In this document: positions 56,737-64,000 of the stretch, piece after piece
Layout of the letters: each line of letters begins with the position of its first letter
How positions within the stretch are numbered: position 1 is the first letter of the stretch
Source: an uncultured Psychrobacter sp.
GTDB lineage: Bacteria; Pseudomonadota; Gammaproteobacteria; Pseudomonadales; Moraxellaceae
NCBI RefSeq assembly: GCF_947500265.1
Contig: NZ_CANMRN010000001.1
Span: 558,001-622,000, forward strand
Direction: 5' to 3'
Length of the DNA: 64,000 bases
The notes under the pieces: model-generated
What the model was told of the DNA's origin: nothing
Database searches by the model: none
What the model saw: only the letters and a program-made list of their open reading frames with translations
Position numbers and translations under genes: made by a program

Positions 56737-57432
56737 ATGATAACCAAGTTACCAAAGTGGATACTATGGGGCGGGGCAGTATTGGCATTTAGTGCTGGTT
56801 GCGTAAATACGACGGCGTTAATGGGGTTTGCCAATTTATCAGTGTCGCACGTCACGGGCAATGTAAGCTTGTTTGCAGCGGCTATCGCTCATTCAGACGC
56901 GCGTAGTATTTTATATATTGGTACCTTGTTGCTGTCCTTTTTGGCAGGGGCTATACTAAGCGGCTTTGTCATTGGACAGACATCATTGAAACTCGGTCGT
57001 CGTTATGGACGAGCGCTATATCTAGAAGCAGCGCTACTGTTGGTTAGCTATTGGTTGTATCAGCAGCATGACTACTTAGGGCAATTAGCAGCAGCAATGG
57101 CATGTGGACTGCAAAATGCGATGGTCGCAACTTATAGTGGGGCGGTCATTCGTACCACTCACTTAACAGGGCTAACATCAGACATGGGTGCAGCAATCGG
57201 TAACTGGCTTGCGGGTCGTTCTATTAGTAAGCCAACCTTGGGGTTCCAAGCCATTATCTGGTATTGCTTTTGCGGCGGTAGTGCAGTAGGTGCTTTCTTG
57301 TTTGCAAAAGTCAGCTATGATGCTTTGTTCGTTCCCATCGCCATTGTGTCGACAGCAGCATTTGTATACAACTATGTCTCAGATCATTTGCCAGAGGTTA
57401 GAGAACCAAAAAAAGATAGGCGCTTATCATAA
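56737..57432 (+). CDS. YoaK/DUF1275-family membrane protein
   Basis: 231 residues with about six transmembrane helices. The family's opening pattern is present: AFSAGCVNTTALMGFANLSVSHVTGNVSLFAAAIA, and later LQNAMVATYSGAVIRTTHLTGLTSDMGAAIGNWL. The second half mirrors the first, as in this internally duplicated family. The function is unknown; it is usually called a transporter-like inner-membrane protein. It follows the fabI terminator, so it has a separate transcript. Confidence 0.85.
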   Translation: MITKLPKWILWGGAVLAFSAGCVNTTALMGFANLSVSHVTGNVSLFAAAIAHSDARSILYIGTLLLSFLAGAILSGFVIGQTSLKLGRRYGRALYLEAALLLVSYWLYQQHDYLGQLAAAMACGLQNAMVATYSGAVIRTTHLTGLTSDMGAAIGNWLAGRSISKPTLGFQAIIWYCFCGGSAVGAFLFAKVSYDALFVPIAIVSTAAFVYNYVSDHLPEVREPKKDRRLS

Positions 57433-57525
57433 TGATAAACGCCTATCGTACCTATTATTAGCCGTATTGGTTTTTGCATGTTTATTTATGTGTAGAATAG
57501 CGAGCTATCAAAACATGCTTTGGGC

Positions 57526-57678
57526 TTATTCTTTATGATCTTCGTGCTCATGCATCCCTTGCATCATATCGAGCATAGAGTCGTCAGTACGTTGTTGATC
57601 TTCTTTGGCTAGGCCATCTTGATTGATGTCTTTTGGTGCCATTTTGGTCGTTGAGTCCGTTTTATTTGAGTCTGTCAT
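57526..57678 (-). CDS. Small acidic protein of 50 residues
   Basis: A short gene with GGAG 6 bases before the ATG. It reads MTDSNKTDSTTKMAPKDINQ, continues DGLAKEDQQRTDDSM, and ends with a Met/His/Glu-rich tail (MLDMMQGMHEHEDHKE). The DINQDGLAKE stretch resembles half an EF-hand loop (D-x-N-x-D-G), but lacks the final Glu. The Met/His tail could bind metal. It has no membrane segment. Coding character, a good ribosome site and the convergent position support it as a gene; the function is unknown. Confidence 0.6.
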   Translation of the reverse strand: MTDSNKTDSTTKMAPKDINQDGLAKEDQQRTDDSMLDMMQGMHEHEDHKE

Positions 57679-58086
57679 AAAGTACTCCAGTGTTTTTATT
57701 TACTTCTTAATAGAGATGTTTTAATTAAATATTTATTTGTTGACGCTCGTATTTAGTAGCGCTTGGCTTTTATTTAACTTATCTAGTATGCAGTGTGGTC
57801 ATAGTCTTGTACATATACAGAGTACACTTGTTTAGTGACTATGTGTAACTGATGCTGCACTTAACGATGCAACTAATAATGAAGCTGATCACGTGGTTAA
57901 TGACTAAGTTTGCGGATTTCTAGCATAAGTTGTAGAAATACGAGTTTCGACGTATATATTTCGAGTGATATCTGTAGATAATTAGATTTACCTCAGTGTT
58001 CATGTATTTATCAAAATACATTAACCAACAATTTATGTTTTATTTTTAGGTTTCTTACACCGTCTTTGATTCAATAAGGACATTCT
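57679..58086. other. Divergent intergenic region
   Basis: About 400 AT-rich bases between the 50-residue gene and the DASS transporter. No gene or clear structure seen. Confidence 0.4.
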
Positions 58087-59508
58087 ATGTCAGAGCAAAA
58101 GCTAGATAGCCATCTTCCTAATGATGGCAATGAATATTTATTTACTGATACCTTCCCAAAAGGTACAGGCAAAGGGCTAATCGTTGTCGCGATTGCCGCG
58201 ATTATTGCGTTGATTATTTATAATGTGTTGCCGTTCGATATCAATGCGAATAAAGGGCTAGCAATGCTGTTTTTTATCGGCGTGCTATGGCTCACTGAGG
58301 CGATACACGTCACAATCACTGCGATCTTGGTGGTTGTGGTTGGGACATTAATTGGCATTCCTGATTTTAATGCTGAAGTCGGTCTGCAAAGCTTTGCTAG
58401 TCCCATTATTTATCTCTTCTTTGGTGGTTTTGCCTTGGCGGCCGCGTTACATGTACAAAAGCTTGATAGAAAGATTGCGCTAAAAATTCTATCGTTGTCG
58501 GGCGGCAAGCTCAGTACAGCAGTATTTTTGATATTTGGTGTGACGGCATTCTTGTCCATGTGGATATCGAATACAGCGACAACGGCAATGATGCTCCCAT
58601 TGGCACTCGGTATTTTAACGCAAGTTGATAGTAAAGAAGATCGCGGTACTTTTGTGTTTGTACTGCTTGGTATTGCTTATTCAGCAAGTTTGGGTGGTTT
58701 GGGCACGATTGTCGGCTCGCCACCAAATGCCATTGCTGCAAAAGCATTGGATATCGCATTTGTTGATTGGATGAAGTTTGGTATCCCAATGATGTTGATA
58801 CTATTACCAGTACTGTTGGGTGCGATGTATTTGTATCTAAAGCCGAACCTAAACCGTACTATGCAGCTAGAGCAAGATGAAATCATTCCTTGGACCAAAA
58901 CCCGCCTATTAACAATTACTGTTTTCATTGTCACGGCAGCTAGCTGGATGTTGTCTAAACAAATTGGGGCTGCATTTGGTATCGAAGATACAGATGCCGT
59001 TGTCGCGTTGCTTGCAGCAGTGGCGGTCGTGAGCTTGGGTCTAGTTTCTTGGAAACAGGTATCAGACAACACGGATTGGGGCGTGCTCATGTTATTTGGT
59101 GGCGGTATTGCGCTATCAAATATCCTAAAAGTATCAGGTGCGTCATTAGTGTTAGGTGAGACGGTTGCTAATGGCTTACAAACAGCGCCACTATTGGTGG
59201 TGATGCTTGCAATCTCAGCCTTTATTATTTTCTTGACAGAGTTTGCATCAAATACGGCTTCAGCAGCGCTCTTAGTACCTGTGTTTGTGGCAATTGCCGA
59301 GCATATGGGTATACCGAGTGAGGTCTTAGTACTTATTATTGGTATCGGTGCGTCTTGTGCCTTTATGCTACCAGTTGCTACGCCGCCGAATGCTATTGTG
59401 TTTGGTACAGGTTTGATCAAGCAAACAGAGATGATACGTACAGGTGTCATCCTTAATATTATCTCTACTATCATCGTTGGGTGTTGGGCATACTTTTTCT
59501 TATTGTAG
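58087..59508 (+). CDS. DASS-family (SLC13) sodium/dicarboxylate symporter
   Basis: 473 residues, about 11-12 transmembrane helices. A soluble N-terminus of about 25 residues precedes the first helix. The two substrate/sodium motifs are clear: SNTATTAMMLPLALGIL near residue 160 with SPPNAIA near 212, and SNTASAALLVPVFVAIA near 392 with ATPPNAIVFGTGLI near 436. The latter is the SLC13 signature. It probably imports C4-dicarboxylates such as succinate with sodium, though sulfate or citrate cannot be excluded. AAGGA precedes the ATG, and a terminator follows. Confidence 0.9.
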   Translation: MSEQKLDSHLPNDGNEYLFTDTFPKGTGKGLIVVAIAAIIALIIYNVLPFDINANKGLAMLFFIGVLWLTEAIHVTITAILVVVVGTLIGIPDFNAEVGLQSFASPIIYLFFGGFALAAALHVQKLDRKIALKILSLSGGKLSTAVFLIFGVTAFLSMWISNTATTAMMLPLALGILTQVDSKEDRGTFVFVLLGIAYSASLGGLGTIVGSPPNAIAAKALDIAFVDWMKFGIPMMLILLPVLLGAMYLYLKPNLNRTMQLEQDEIIPWTKTRLLTITVFIVTAASWMLSKQIGAAFGIEDTDAVVALLAAVAVVSLGLVSWKQVSDNTDWGVLMLFGGGIALSNILKVSGASLVLGETVANGLQTAPLLVVMLAISAFIIFLTEFASNTASAALLVPVFVAIAEHMGIPSEVLVLIIGIGASCAFMLPVATPPNAIVFGTGLIKQTEMIRTGVILNIISTIIVGCWAYFFLL

Positions 59509-59548
59509 TTAAATAACTCATGTAGACACAGTCATATGTACAAATGCT

Positions 59549-59592
59549 AAAAACCCCAATGTTCAAGACAAATTGAACGTTGGGGTTTTTTA
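59549..59592 (+). terminator. Intrinsic terminator after the DASS transporter
   Basis: AACCCCAA-T-GTTCAA pairs with TTGAAC-G-TTGGGGTT, followed by T residues. Confidence 0.88.
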
Positions 59593-59663
59593 TGGCTTAT
59601 CGTATGAGATAACGGTATAGAATGTTTATTATTAACGTCATCTTATTAAATGGATTTGATCAC

Positions 59664-60662
59664 ATGACACAGTACTTATTAAAAGCAACTGTTCTGATAT
59701 TACTAGGCGCAATTGCCGTGTTAATGGCATTTATAGCAAAATATTGGGCACTTGATCGTACCATCGCTGAGTTAAAACAATGGCAACTACCCAACAGCGA
59801 ATTTATAAACATACAAGGTATGCAAGCGCATGTATCGCAGTCAGCTAATTGTCATGTAAATCGTGGCAATACAGCTGAAAAAGATCAACCTGAAACAATC
59901 GTTTTATTGCATGGTACATCGGCGAGTTTGCATACATGGGAGGGCTGGACCAAGGCGCTATCTGAGCAATACTGTGTCGTGAGTATGGATTTGCCAGGGT
60001 TTGGTTTGACCGGTCCTTATGTGGACGAAAGCACGCGATACAGCAGCGAAAATTATGCGGCGTTTGTTATTGAAGTACTCAATCATTTGAAGCTGGACCT
60101 TGTCACGCTAGCCGGTAATTCATTGGGAGGCAAGGTAGCGTGGCGTACCGCTGCTTTGTATCCTGAGCGTGTCAATCGATTGATACTGGTAGATTCAGTT
60201 GGTTATCCAGCAACGCCAAAACATATTCCTATTGGTTTTAAACTTGCTAAATATCCAATGATGTCACCAATTTTAAATCGTATCCTACCCAGAAGTGTTG
60301 TTGAGAAAAGCGTTTTAAGCGTGTATGCCGATGACAGTAAAGTCGACGAGAAATTGATTAACAGATACTATGAATTGACCTTGCGCCAAGGTAATCGGCA
60401 AGCATTGAGTCGTCGCCTAAATGAAACTGATGATGCCAGTGACCAAGCGCAGATAAAGCAGCTGGACATACCGACTTTAATCTTATGGGGTGCAAAAGAC
60501 GATCTTATTCCTGTAGAAAACGCCGCGTTATTTCATAGAGATATACGTAATAGTCAGCTTAAGATATTTGATAACTTAGGTCATGTACCGCACGAAGAAG
60601 ATCCGTTAGCAACCGTTGACGTTGTAAAGCAGTTTTTGATTAGTGAGTCAGAAAATGGATAA
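59664..60662 (+). CDS. Membrane-anchored alpha/beta hydrolase
   Basis: About 332 residues from the ATG at 59664, preferred because it puts a signal-anchor helix (YLLKATVLILLGAIAVLMAF) at the N-terminus; the ATG at 59622 is an alternative. The oxyanion-loop HG is in VLLHGTSASLHTWEGW, nucleophile Ser in LAGNSLGGKVA, Asp in LWGAKDDLIPVE and His in LGHVPHEEDP, so the triad is complete. It resembles esterases/lipases of the epoxide-hydrolase-like class. It overlaps the next gene by 8 bases. Confidence 0.85.
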   Translation: MTQYLLKATVLILLGAIAVLMAFIAKYWALDRTIAELKQWQLPNSEFINIQGMQAHVSQSANCHVNRGNTAEKDQPETIVLLHGTSASLHTWEGWTKALSEQYCVVSMDLPGFGLTGPYVDESTRYSSENYAAFVIEVLNHLKLDLVTLAGNSLGGKVAWRTAALYPERVNRLILVDSVGYPATPKHIPIGFKLAKYPMMSPILNRILPRSVVEKSVLSVYADDSKVDEKLINRYYELTLRQGNRQALSRRLNETDDASDQAQIKQLDIPTLILWGAKDDLIPVENAALFHRDIRNSQLKIFDNLGHVPHEEDPLATVDVVKQFLISESENG

Positions 60663-61449
60663 CTTAGAAAAGAAACAGATAACAACCATCGCTGCGATTT
60701 CAGATATTCATAGTAATGTCTACGCCCTTGAAGCTGTGCTTGCTGATATAAGATATCGAGATGTTGATCAGATTGTCAATCTTGGTGATATTTTATACGG
60801 GCCAATAGCACCTCATGCTACCTATGAGCTATTAATGGCAAATCGAGATGATATTATTACCATTAGAGGCAATCAGGATAGGCAGATTTATGAAGCTACT
60901 ATGGCAGAAATTGCTAATAATCCAACCATGGGTTTTATTATCAAAGATCTCTCTAAAAAAGCGATTGAATGGATGCGGTCTTTACCATTTGATTTTCATG
61001 TAAGTGAGGATATATACCTCTGCCACGGTTCACCGTCCGATGACATGATATATTTACTAGAGGATATCGAAACGGGTCAACCAATAGTGCGTAATGATGC
61101 GACTATATTGGCGTTACTTGATGGTATTGATAATGATGTTATCTTATGTGGTCATACACACATCCCGCGAACAGTAGTACTGTCGTCAGGACAAACTATT
61201 GTGAATAGTGGTAGCGTTGGCTATCCAGCTTACGAAGATGATTTGCCTATTATTCATAAGATGCAAACTTATTCGCCTCATGCTAATTATGCTCTTATCA
61301 AGTGTATTGAGACTCAACAAGGTAAACATTGGCAAACTGAGCATGTCAGGGTCGCTTATGACCATGAAGCAGCAGCAAATATGGCTCTAAGAAACGGACG
61401 TGAAGATTGGGCATTTGCATTGAAGACGGGTAGAGTGATTCCAGTATGA
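60655..61449 (+). CDS. YfcE/MJ0936-type metallophosphoesterase
   Basis: 264 residues from the ATG at 60655, which overlaps the hydrolase's end (translational coupling); a GTG at 60643 is an alternative. Binuclear-metal motifs are all present: AISDIHSNVYALEAV, VNLGDILYGP, IRGNQDRQ, YLCHGSPSDD and ILCGHTHIPR. Phosphodiesterase or phosphatase activity is expected; substrate unknown. The overlap with a membrane-anchored hydrolase suggests related roles, but the pair gives no further clue. Confidence 0.85.
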   Translation: MDNLEKKQITTIAAISDIHSNVYALEAVLADIRYRDVDQIVNLGDILYGPIAPHATYELLMANRDDIITIRGNQDRQIYEATMAEIANNPTMGFIIKDLSKKAIEWMRSLPFDFHVSEDIYLCHGSPSDDMIYLLEDIETGQPIVRNDATILALLDGIDNDVILCGHTHIPRTVVLSSGQTIVNSGSVGYPAYEDDLPIIHKMQTYSPHANYALIKCIETQQGKHWQTEHVRVAYDHEAAANMALRNGREDWAFALKTGRVIPV

Positions 61450-61534
61450 CAGTACTTAAAAACGTTCTATCCTAGCAATGACAGCATTACCTTTAGATTA
61501 ACTATGGGTTTTTATTTAATAGAGATTACGTAAA

Positions 61535-62125
61535 ATGCTAACACTATATATGGTTCAATTGGGCGGCCGTCCTAAAGGCCGTCTGATTGAGCAACACGAT
61601 ATTTTCTTTGGTGCAGCCAGTCAAGTGAGTGACTTGATAGGAGATATCAATGAACATTGGCCTGAGGTAAAAAATAAATGGCATATTGATTCGTATCGAG
61701 CGATTGCCAAAGTGGGTAGTTATGCCATTAAGTTAATTGAACCAAGTCAGCAATTAAAGGCTGCTGCTGACTTAAAGTTATTCTTTATCAATCTAGGTGG
61801 CTATCAGCAGGACAGTTTTGAAGAATTCCATTATAAGCTACTCATCGTTGCACCTAACCAAGCTGACGCGATCAAACAAGCAAAAAAAAGTGATTTTTAT
61901 AAGCAATCTACTTTTAAAGATAAAACGTCACCTTTCAATGCAGCTTCTCATATTGATGATAAGTTTGCAGTAGATATAGATGACATATATAACGTAAATG
62001 ATCTTATCTCCAATGTTCAGCTTTCGATTGAGCCTATTAGTGATACAGATGAGCTGAATGCTAAAGAAGACAAAGAGTACGTCGGCTATCTAAGCATCAA
62101 GAATTTAAAGAAATTGGCGCTATAA
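61535..62125 (+). CDS. DUF1543-domain protein
   Basis: 196 residues, cytosolic. The opening MLTLYMVQLGGRPKGRLIEQHDIFFGAA is typical of DUF1543, and HIDSYRAI is the second common feature. A second, similar half appears at LFFINLGGYQQDSFEEFHYKLLIVA (about 88-112), indicating an internal duplication of the domain. No catalytic residues are known. It is close behind the phosphoesterase but separated by 85 bases. Confidence 0.75.
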   Translation: MLTLYMVQLGGRPKGRLIEQHDIFFGAASQVSDLIGDINEHWPEVKNKWHIDSYRAIAKVGSYAIKLIEPSQQLKAAADLKLFFINLGGYQQDSFEEFHYKLLIVAPNQADAIKQAKKSDFYKQSTFKDKTSPFNAASHIDDKFAVDIDDIYNVNDLISNVQLSIEPISDTDELNAKEDKEYVGYLSIKNLKKLAL

Positions 62126-62284
62126 TAGATTTATCTAAATTTCATAAAAGTAACTCAATACACGCTTGATTAAATAAACCTAATGGACAGCTTACGAGAG
62201 CAATCAGGACTCGACTAACTTGAATCATACCCCCATTACCCCCATAATCTAACCAATTCTACATAATAAATAGCCTAAGCAAAT

Positions 62285-64000
62285 ATGCCCAATACTTCTA
62301 AGCCCAATATTCCTGAAAACAGCGATTCAGATACATCTACTGTAAATGAAACTCAAGATACTAAGAAGCCAGCAGTACCACTGGCGGATCTACCAGTACT
62401 TGCCAAGGATAGCTATTACTTAAGCCGTCTTGAACGTGAGCTGGCACGTGCTGCTGTGCCTAAGAATAAAAAATCTAATCATGATTCTGAGCAAGAAAAG
62501 AAGCTAGATGATGTACTCGCTAAAAAACGTGCTCAGTACGAGAAAATAAAAATGCGTTCTCAAGAAGCTGTGCAGGCACGTATCAATAGTATTCCAAGTG
62601 ATTTACCTGCCAAGCTAAATCTGGATCTGCCTGTTAGCCAACGCGCAGAAGACTTAGTACAAGCGATTATCGATAATCAAGTTATTATCGTTGCTGGCGA
62701 GACGGGTTCTGGTAAAACGACGCAGTTGCCTAAGCTTGCAATGCTAGCAGGGCGCGGTATTACAGGGCAGATAGGGCATACACAGCCGAGACGATTGGCT
62801 GCTCGTAGTGTGGCAAACCGTATCGCAGAAGAGCTGGGTGAGCCATTAGGTAATACGGTCAGTTTTAAGATTCGCTTTAATGAGCAAGGGACAGCGCAAT
62901 CTATTGTAAAGCTCATGACGGACGGTATTCTGCTCGCTGAGTTGGGTCATGATCGGTTTTTGAGTAAGTACGATACGATTATTATCGATGAGGCGCATGA
63001 GCGTAGCTTAAATATCGATTTTATTATGGGTTATCTCAAAAAGATGCTGCCCAAGCGCCCAGATTTAAAAGTCATTATTACGTCAGCTACCCTCGATACT
63101 AAGCGCTTTAGTGAATATTTCAGCCGTTATGACAATAAGCTCAAACGGCAAGTTCCTGCGCCTATTTTTAATGTAGAAGGGCGTAGCTTTCCAGTAGAAG
63201 TCCGTTATCGTCCGTTGACAGATGAGCCAGTGAACAGCTCAGAAGATGACAGCTACGATGATTTTGAAGAGAACCTGCCGCGCGCTGTGGTTGCTGCGGT
63301 CGAAGAGTGCTTTAGCGACGCGCAGAGTAAAGGTCACGCCGATCAGGCTGATATTTTGATATTTGCTGCAACTGAAGCTGAGATTCGTGAGACGCAGGAA
63401 GTGCTTGAGCGTCATGGCCCTCGCCATACAGAAGTACTGCCATTGTTTGCACGGCAGACTTATGAAGAGCAGCAGCGTATCTTTCAACCATCGGGTCGAG
63501 GTCGCCGTATTGTTATCGCGACCAACGTTGCTGAGACCGCATTAACCGTACCGGGTATTCGTTATGTGATTGACTTGGGTTTTGCGCGGATTTCGCGTTA
63601 CTCATATCGCTCACGCGTACAGCGTTTACCGATTGAAGCAATTTCACAAGCAGCTGCCAATCAGCGTAAAGGTCGCTGTGGGCGTGTTGCTCCAGGTGTT
63701 TGTATTCGTCTTTATAGTGAAGAAGATTTTAGTGGCCGCCCTGAGTTTACTGAGCCTGAGATTTTACGTACTAACTTAGCGTCAGTAATCTTGCAAATGG
63801 CCAATCTACGTCTAGGTAGTGTGGATGACTTTGAATTCATTGAGCCGCCTGATAGCCGATTGGTCACTGATGGTCATAAATTGCTAGATGAGTTGGGCGC
63901 TATTACTTCCAAGAAAGATACCGCTGCTCAGGACAAAGCCAACAAGCCAAAAGTGAGAAAAGGGCTTGACCATCTACGTTTGACAGCAACTGGTCAGAAA
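62285..64000 (+). CDS. hrpA: ATP-dependent RNA helicase HrpA (5' part, cut by the window end)
   Basis: DEAH-box helicase; only the first 572 codons are inside the window. After an acidic, Thr/Asn-rich N-terminal region, LDLPVSQRAEDLVQAI leads to Walker A VAGETGSGKTTQLPK, motif Ia TQPRRLAARSVA, the DEAH box IIDEAHERSLN, motif III TSATLDTKRFS and motif VI-like NQRKGRCGRVAPGVC. HrpA resolves collided ribosomes and works on structured RNA. The frame is open to base 64000 with no stop; the rest lies beyond. The ATG has a weak ribosome site. Confidence 0.93.
   Translation, partial: MPNTSKPNIPENSDSDTSTVNETQDTKKPAVPLADLPVLAKDSYYLSRLERELARAAVPKNKKSNHDSEQEKKLDDVLAKKRAQYEKIKMRSQEAVQARINSIPSDLPAKLNLDLPVSQRAEDLVQAIIDNQVIIVAGETGSGKTTQLPKLAMLAGRGITGQIGHTQPRRLAARSVANRIAEELGEPLGNTVSFKIRFNEQGTAQSIVKLMTDGILLAELGHDRFLSKYDTIIIDEAHERSLNIDFIMGYLKKMLPKRPDLKVIITSATLDTKRFSEYFSRYDNKLKRQVPAPIFNVEGRSFPVEVRYRPLTDEPVNSSEDDSYDDFEENLPRAVVAAVEECFSDAQSKGHADQADILIFAATEAEIRETQEVLERHGPRHTEVLPLFARQTYEEQQRIFQPSGRGRRIVIATNVAETALTVPGIRYVIDLGFARISRYSYRSRVQRLPIEAISQAAANQRKGRCGRVAPGVCIRLYSEEDFSGRPEFTEPEILRTNLASVILQMANLRLGSVDDFEFIEPPDSRLVTDGHKLLDELGAITSKKDTAAQDKANKPKVRKGLDHLRLTATGQK

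Overview
The window looks like chromosome of a Moraxellaceae gammaproteobacterium, most likely Psychrobacter. That assignment is an inference from gene content, moderately AT-rich DNA and gene neighbourhoods (dnaB next to alr, pdxA/rsmA/apaH, trpGDC, lemA-M48, serC, yejABEF, fabI); I had no database to confirm it. Most of the window is ordinary core genome. I read about 50 protein genes, one RNA gene (4.5S/SRP RNA), one riboswitch, several intrinsic terminators, and a few mobile-element scars. There is no tRNA, rRNA operon, CRISPR array or intact insertion sequence.

Layout. 0-3 kb: alr and dnaB on the minus strand. 3-7.5 kb: the old pdxA-rsmA-apaH cluster, split by a GC-rich transglutaminase-like gene and an IS3-family transposase remnant. 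7.5-10 kb: a small AT-rich accessory patch with an ankyrin protein, a stranded C-terminal toxin-like fragment, an orphan protein, a two-helix membrane protein and a small mobilisation-like protein; it resembles a decayed toxin/immunity region. 10-20 kb: a large membrane protein of the 'Gcr' family, two tandem FadE-type acyl-CoA dehydrogenases, a PAS-GGDEF-EAL regulator and rsmE. 20-23 kb: ahcY-metF behind an S-adenosylhomocysteine riboswitch. 23-27 kb: a TonB-dependent receptor and an MscS-type channel. 27-32 kb: a DNA glycosylase, an Smr protein and trpGDC. 32-34 kb: glnA behind a sigma-54/NtrC type control region.

34-42 kb: a DUF4124 protein, a SIMPL-domain protein, ffs, lemA, a very large M48 protease, a protein that I read as a divergent HolD (DNA polymerase III psi), and serC. 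42-50 kb: a YejABEF-type peptide ABC transporter with gloB and a MITE-like element inside the locus, preceded by a 65-bp near-perfect palindrome. 50-55 kb: an iron-type alcohol dehydrogenase, a lipoprotein MsrAB, a collagen-like trimeric autotransporter and folE. 55-64 kb: fabI, a YoaK-like membrane protein, a 50-residue acidic protein, a DASS transporter, an alpha/beta hydrolase coupled to a phosphoesterase, a DUF1543 protein, and the first part of hrpA running off the end.

How the genes work together. ahcY and metF form a methyl-cycle operon switched by its toxic intermediate SAH. glnA appears to be under nitrogen control. yejABEF forms one importer. lemA, the M48 protease and the HolD-like gene are consecutive. 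I found no clearly new multi-gene system. The best candidates for something undescribed are the decayed toxin/immunity patch (7.6-10 kb), the HolD-like protein with its large acidic insertion, the collagen-stalked autotransporter, and the palindrome/MITE pair around the yej locus.
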